A DNA stretch of 64,000 bases from Sporothrix humicola (taxonomy: Eukaryota > Ascomycota > Sordariomycetes > Ophiostomatales > Ophiostomataceae): the NCBI GenBank assembly GCA_021396245.1, contig WNYE01000137.1, forward strand, positions 1 to 64,000, in the 5' to 3' direction. The position numbers and the translations under genes are program-made. Shown here one piece after another: positions 59,727 to 64,000 of the stretch (position 1 is its first letter; every line of letters begins with the position of its first letter). Below the pieces are notes generated by a model that was not told the origin of the DNA, ran no database searches, and saw only the letters and a list, made by a program, of their open reading frames with translations.

Positions 59727-61788
59727 ATGCCTACGAAAGAAGAGCGCCATGTGAGCGGCTTCAATCTCGCGGTATGTCCACCCATCAACGCGTATACGAT
59801 ATTTTATTTCTTATTAACGCATCCAGATTGTCCTCGCACTCTGCCTGGGCAGCTTAACTTATGGATATAGCTTCTCGATGCAAGTCACCCTTCCGCCATT
59901 CGTTGCACCCGTGCCGTAGTGTGGTGTTTTGTCTCGATGTCTCGATGTTCAAGACACCCTTCCACCACTCCTCGTCTAAATGGTATTACTAACACGCCCA
60001 GAACGTCGACAACCATCGGCCAGCCGTCGTGGTATTTGTATTTCGGCCTCAGCTCGGATGCGACTTCGGACCGCTATGCCTACACCAACAGTATCATCGG
60101 CGGTATCAACGGCGCGTTCTCGGGCGGCGGCTTCTTTGGTGCTTTGGTGGGTGGCTGGGCCTGTGACGGCCTGGGCCGTAAGAGGACTCTGCTGTTTGCC
60201 ACGCCGATCGCCATTCTCGGCGCCGCTCTCCAGGCCGGCGCTCGCAACATTGGCATGTTCATGGCTGGTCGTGTCCTCGGCGGCTTCGCTGCCGGTGTCC
60301 TGATGGTTCTCATCCCCATGTTCCAGTCCGAGATCGCACCGCCCGCCAGCCGCGGTTTCCTGGTGTCGCAGGTAAGGATCAAACACTCCCGAGATAAAAA
60401 TATCACAACTAACAGGTAAAGCACGGCGTGGTTTTAGTTGGAGGTTACGCGATCGCGGCGTGGATCGGCTACGCGTCGTACTTTGCCAGCAACGCGGGCT
60501 TCCAGTGGCGGTTCCCTCTTGCAGTCCAAGTACTGTGGCCGCTCATCATGCTGATCCTGACGCCGTTCCTGCCCGAATCGCCGCGCTGGCTTTTGATGAA
60601 AGGCCGCCCCGACGAGGCCTGGAAGATTATCGAGAAGCTACACGACAGCAAGAGCAACTCACGCGCCATTTCGTTTGCCCGCGAGGAGTTTTACGTCATG
60701 AAGAACCAGGTCGAGGCCGATCTCGAGCTCGCCAAGCAGGCCACCTGGATGAACATGTTCCGCTCGCCGTCGGACCGCAAGCGGCTCTTCTGTGCCTTTA
60801 TGACCATGTTCGGCACGGAGTCAACGTCCATCCTCGTCGTCTACAACTATTCGGTCATCCTGTATCAGGTAAGGTCAACCCCCGTGTATTCAATTAGTTA
60901 CGTGTCGACACTAACACGAACAGGGTCTGGGTCTGTCCAACACTCTGTCACTTCTTCTGGCCGCCGTCTATGTGACCATTGCCGCCTGCGGCAACTACAT
61001 TTCGTCTCTTCTCATGGACCGTGTCGGCCGTGTCAAACTTCTTCGTGAGTCTTCCCTCTGTCACTTGGATCAATGTCATCTACATCATGCTAACAATATT
61101 AGTCATCGGCATGACGGGCTGCATGGTGAGCCTGATTATCCTTGCCGCCCTCTCGGCTGAATACGGCGGAACAACCAACAAGAGCGGCCTGAACGCAGGC
61201 GTGTTCTTCTTCTTTTTGTTTGTTGCATTGTAAGTGAAGACGTGCCCCGTACCGATGCGGCCCGTCCCGATGCGCCCCTTCCCCATGTGCTTCTTCCCGA
61301 TATGGCCCAAACAGGAAGGAACGAATGGACCCGTCACGACCACACAAATCACCAGCCACGAATCGCAAGCTAATCCTAAATCAAATAGCTACGGCGTTTG
61401 CATCGACGCCACAACCTATGTCTACTGCAGCGAGATCTTCCCGAACCACCTCCGCGCCAAGGGCATGTCCTGGTCGCTCATGGTGCTGTTCCTGTCGACG
61501 GTTGCGTACCTGATCCCGGCAGCCACAGCCTTTGCCACCATCAAGTGGAAGTACTACCTGGTGTTTATCGTCTTGACGGCCGTCAACATTCCCATCATCT
61601 GGTGGACGTTCCCCGAGACCAAGGGCCTGGCCCTCGAAGAGATCAGCGAGAAATTCGGCGACAAGGTGGCCCTGCATCTCACGAGCCTGACGCCCGAGCA
61701 GCGTGAGGAGCTCGACCGCGCCATTGAGTCGGAGAAGATCCAGCACGCCGTCCACGCGGAGCAGGCTGACCAAACCGAGTCTTCGTGA
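59727..61788 (+). CDS. MFS sugar transporter with seven exons
   Basis: Exons: 59727-59771, 59827-59879, 60002-60371, 60422-60868, 60924-61044, 61103-61229, 61389-61788. Together they give 520 residues with no frame break. The second intron starts GCAAGT, not GT, and ends CCCAG. It is the only join that links YSFSI to TSTTIGQPSW. The fourth exon could also begin at 60416, adding two residues. About 12 membrane segments are seen. Sugar-porter motifs are CDGLGRKR, PPASRGFL, PESPRWLL, DRVGRVKLL and FPETKGLALEEI. The seventh exon carries YGVCIDATTYVYCSEIFP, typical of fungal hexose/quinate-type transporters. It probably imports a sugar or polyol. The next gene is a lactonase, so a lactone or acid cargo is another possibility. 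Confidence 0.9.
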
Positions 61789-62658
61789 GTTGACTTGGCA
61801 CTTGTCAAGTCGCCGTAGGTGACATTGCGGGGGTTGTGTTTTTGACTTGAGGTCAGGATGAACCGACAGTTGCCAGATTGTTTATCCACATGATTCCATG
61901 CCCCACGTTTTACAAGTTTACATTGTGTTTGTTATTACATTCTCTGTCAAATCCCGCGGGGAGATAGGGTTTGGCCCGGTGGAATAAGTAATAAGTTGCC
62001 ATTTCAATCAAATTAATTTATTTACAGTTTCAATTCATATGAGACATCCTCCTTATCCAGGTTGCTGGGACTTTGTTGTGAAGTGGTTGGACAACTCGGC
62101 GATTTCAACCGTAATTTGATAAACTCTGGCAATGAGTTGTTGCAGACTAACACCTTTTAGGCGACAGCAAAAGTACAGCCAACCACAGTTACAACTAAAA
62201 GCACTGCTTGCCTCCGCAAGATCGGCAGGTCGCCCGAGAGCGCTATTTCCGCAGTGATTTCCGTGTTGTTGGCCTGCTTAGTTGGCCCTTAGCGGCTGGA
62301 CCTTCTCAGCGGGGAAACGGCGACTCCATTGACTGATGCTATCACATCGCCTTGTTGGTCGCGTTGGGTTGGAAAGAAACCCCCAAGCTTGCGAGCTGGG
62401 CTCCTCTTCGACGTGCTGCGTGCGTAAATGCGGGGAAATGGACGAACGGACGTAGCAAAGAACGAGCAAAGGAGGGGGCGATGCTGCGGATCCAAGCTTG
62501 ACGGATGTTGACGACGGATCATAAATACGACAGAGTCCGAGAAAGACAAAAGGGCTACATTAATTTCTCGCCCTCTAACTGTCCCATTCTTTTCTTTTTA
62601 AATATTATTTTCAGTAACTTTACCCATCTCAGGACAACACCACAACATCCCACACACA
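61789..62658. other. Intergenic
   Basis: About 870 bases between two plus-strand genes. AT-rich at 61980-62040, then promoter-like sequence. The minus-strand frames here have no motifs. Confidence 0.55.
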
Positions 62659-63599
62659 ATGAGCTCTACAACCGACGTCGCGTCTCTCTTTGCCAATGCG
62701 GCCGTTCCCGCGTTCAAGTGCCCCGAGGGCACCAAGATGCATTTCTTGAACCTGGGCCATCTCGAGTGTGACGAGTCGTGGGTGCTCCGCGGCGGCAATG
62801 CCAGCACCGCCAGCAATCCCAACCCCCAGAACAAGCGTCGCGAGCTTGTCGTTCTTGCGTGTCTGATCGAGTACCCCGGCGTCGGCCTCATTCTCTACGA
62901 GACCGGCTGTGCTGAGGACATTGATGTTGTATGTGTTGCTTATCACCTTTGAATTATTCTGTCTTCCTGCTACGCGTACTGACTGCCCAGAAATGGGGTG
63001 CCCCTTTGACGGACGTCTTCCCCCGCACAAAGTACAGCGTCGAGAACACGCTGCCCGAGGCCATCAAGCAGACGGGCAACGATATCAAGGACGTCAAGGC
63101 TGTCATCATGGGCCATCTGCATCTCGATCACGCTGGCGGTCTCGAGCACTTTTTGGACACGGACGTGCCCATCTACGTGCACGAGGAGGAGTTCAAGCAC
63201 GCCTGCTGGGCCGTGGCCACCGGTGCCGACCTGGGCGTGTATTTGAGCCACTACATGATCCTGGACAAGCTCAAGTGGCAGACGTTCAACGACGCGCACC
63301 TGGATCTGTTCCAGGGCATCACGCTGCACCACTCGCCCGGCCACACGCCCGGCCTGGTGATCATGCAGGTCAACCTGGCCAAGGACGGCACCTTCATCTG
63401 GACCACCGACCAGTTCCACATTGCCGAGAACTACGAGCTGTCACACCCACACGGCGGCCTCGCCCGCGACCACAATGCCTGGTTCAACAGTCTGACCATG
63501 ATCCGGCGTCTGCAGCGCCTGTTCAACGCCAAGCTCGTCTTTGGCCATGATATGGATGTCTACAACTCGCACACTGCCGAGAAGAAGGTGTTTGAGTAG
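62659..63599 (+). CDS. Metallo-beta-lactamase-fold lactonase (AttM/BlcC-like)
   Basis: Two exons, 62659-62928 and 62991-63599, joined over a 62-nt intron (GTATGT..CCCAG) to 292 residues. The metal motif His132-Leu-His134-Leu-Asp136-His137 is followed by AGGLEHF. HHSPGHTPGL, WTTDQFHIAENYE and FGHDMDVYN hold the other ligands of a two-metal site. The overall layout, including ECDESWVLRGG near the start and CLIEYPGVGLILYETGC, matches the lactonase branch. That branch is known from bacterial AttM/BlcC and N-acyl-homoserine lactonases and has many fungal members. It should open a lactone ring of a small molecule in the cytosol. A quorum-signal or gamma-butyrolactone substrate is possible but unproven. 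It follows the MFS transporter in the same direction. Confidence 0.9.
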
Positions 63600-64000
63600 G
63601 GAGTATGGGTGTATAATTTTTGACGGGATGAGCGGTGCATACGGAGGCGTTGTGATTGGATCTGGGTCAGTCTGTCTGCAGTGGCTTGTATGCGATATGT
63701 AGCAATGAATTTGACGTCTTTTTAATCTGCTATTACGCCATGTCTGCGCTATGTTATATTTCTTTTCACTTTCACTCTTTTTCTTTTCACCTTTTGTCTC
63801 TTTAACTTATTTCTTTTCACCCTGATGACTTCCTCTGATACCAATTTGGACTTTTTTTCAACGTTCCCCATTATGATAAGGCGTAGCAACATTTACTAGG
63901 ACAGGATACCCAATAGAGGGGCACAAATAATATCCTATGAACGGTCTGGGTCTCGCGTCTCACAACATAATGCATCAATTTTACGGTTATTCAAAAGCCT
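63600..64000. other. 3' flank, end of window
   Basis: The last 400 bases are AT-rich with CTTTTCACTTT-like pyrimidine words around 63760-63815. No gene is seen before the window ends. Confidence 0.55.

Noticed and set aside
61904..61935. Third copy of the 32-base repeat (CCCCACGTTTTACAAG)
   Set aside because: Only the first ten or so bases agree well; the remainder needs too many gaps.

Overview
The window is one end of a chromosome from a filamentous ascomycete (Pezizomycotina; a Sordariomycete is my guess, not a proof). It opens with about 100 bases of CCCTAA telomere repeat. Its genes have short introns (50-159 nt, GT..YAG, CTAAC/CTGAC branch sites). Families typical of moulds are present: Zn2Cys6 and bZIP regulators, a PDR-type ABC pump, berberine-bridge-like oxidases and a CAZyme set. 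Exon joins were worked out by eye from splice signals plus uninterrupted family motifs. None was checked against RNA or databases.

Region 1 (1-20 kb), subtelomeric tailoring-enzyme block. A surface-protein gene has been cut off by the telomere. Then come an FAD monooxygenase, a large carboxylic acid reductase (A-T-R layout) that looks bacterial, an APH-type kinase, a secreted FAD oxidase, two reductases (SDR, PRISE), a bZIP-DUF3425 regulator, and two broken genes. The broken genes are a carboxymuconolactone-decarboxylase-like gene with two in-frame TAGs and a P450 with an in-frame TGA. It reads as a small-molecule gene cluster with the reductase as its only carrier-type enzyme, and it is decaying.

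Region 2 (20-28.6 kb), sugar use. A GH95 fucosidase and an MFS sugar transporter are divergent across a promoter rich in CreA-like sites, followed by a GH1 beta-glucosidase. Behind them lies a rearranged spot where an SDR 5' half is joined to the last ~115 codons of a TRI12-like MFS gene. The 3' flank of that fragment resembles the 3' flank of the sugar transporter.

Region 3 (28.6-38.8 kb), cell-surface and secreted proteins. A membrane-anchored TAP-like alpha/beta hydrolase with six exons, a secreted protein of unknown function, and a secreted endonuclease/exonuclease/phosphatase-fold enzyme with a jacalin-like tail. A 2.75 kb gene-free stretch containing a 30-base poly(T) follows.

Region 4 (38.8-46.7 kb), efflux and arsenic. 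A PDR ABC pump is followed by a compact arsenic island: a rhodanese-fold arsenate reductase, the ACR3 arsenite exporter and a Yap8-like bZIP. The same three functions sit together in the yeast ARR cluster.

Region 5 (47-64 kb), metabolism. A mitochondrial family III CoA-transferase, a large Zn2Cys6 regulator, a second PRISE reductase, a divergent alcohol/aldehyde dehydrogenase pair sharing a GATA-rich promoter, a seven-exon MFS transporter with one GC-AG intron, and a metallo-beta-lactamase-fold lactonase.
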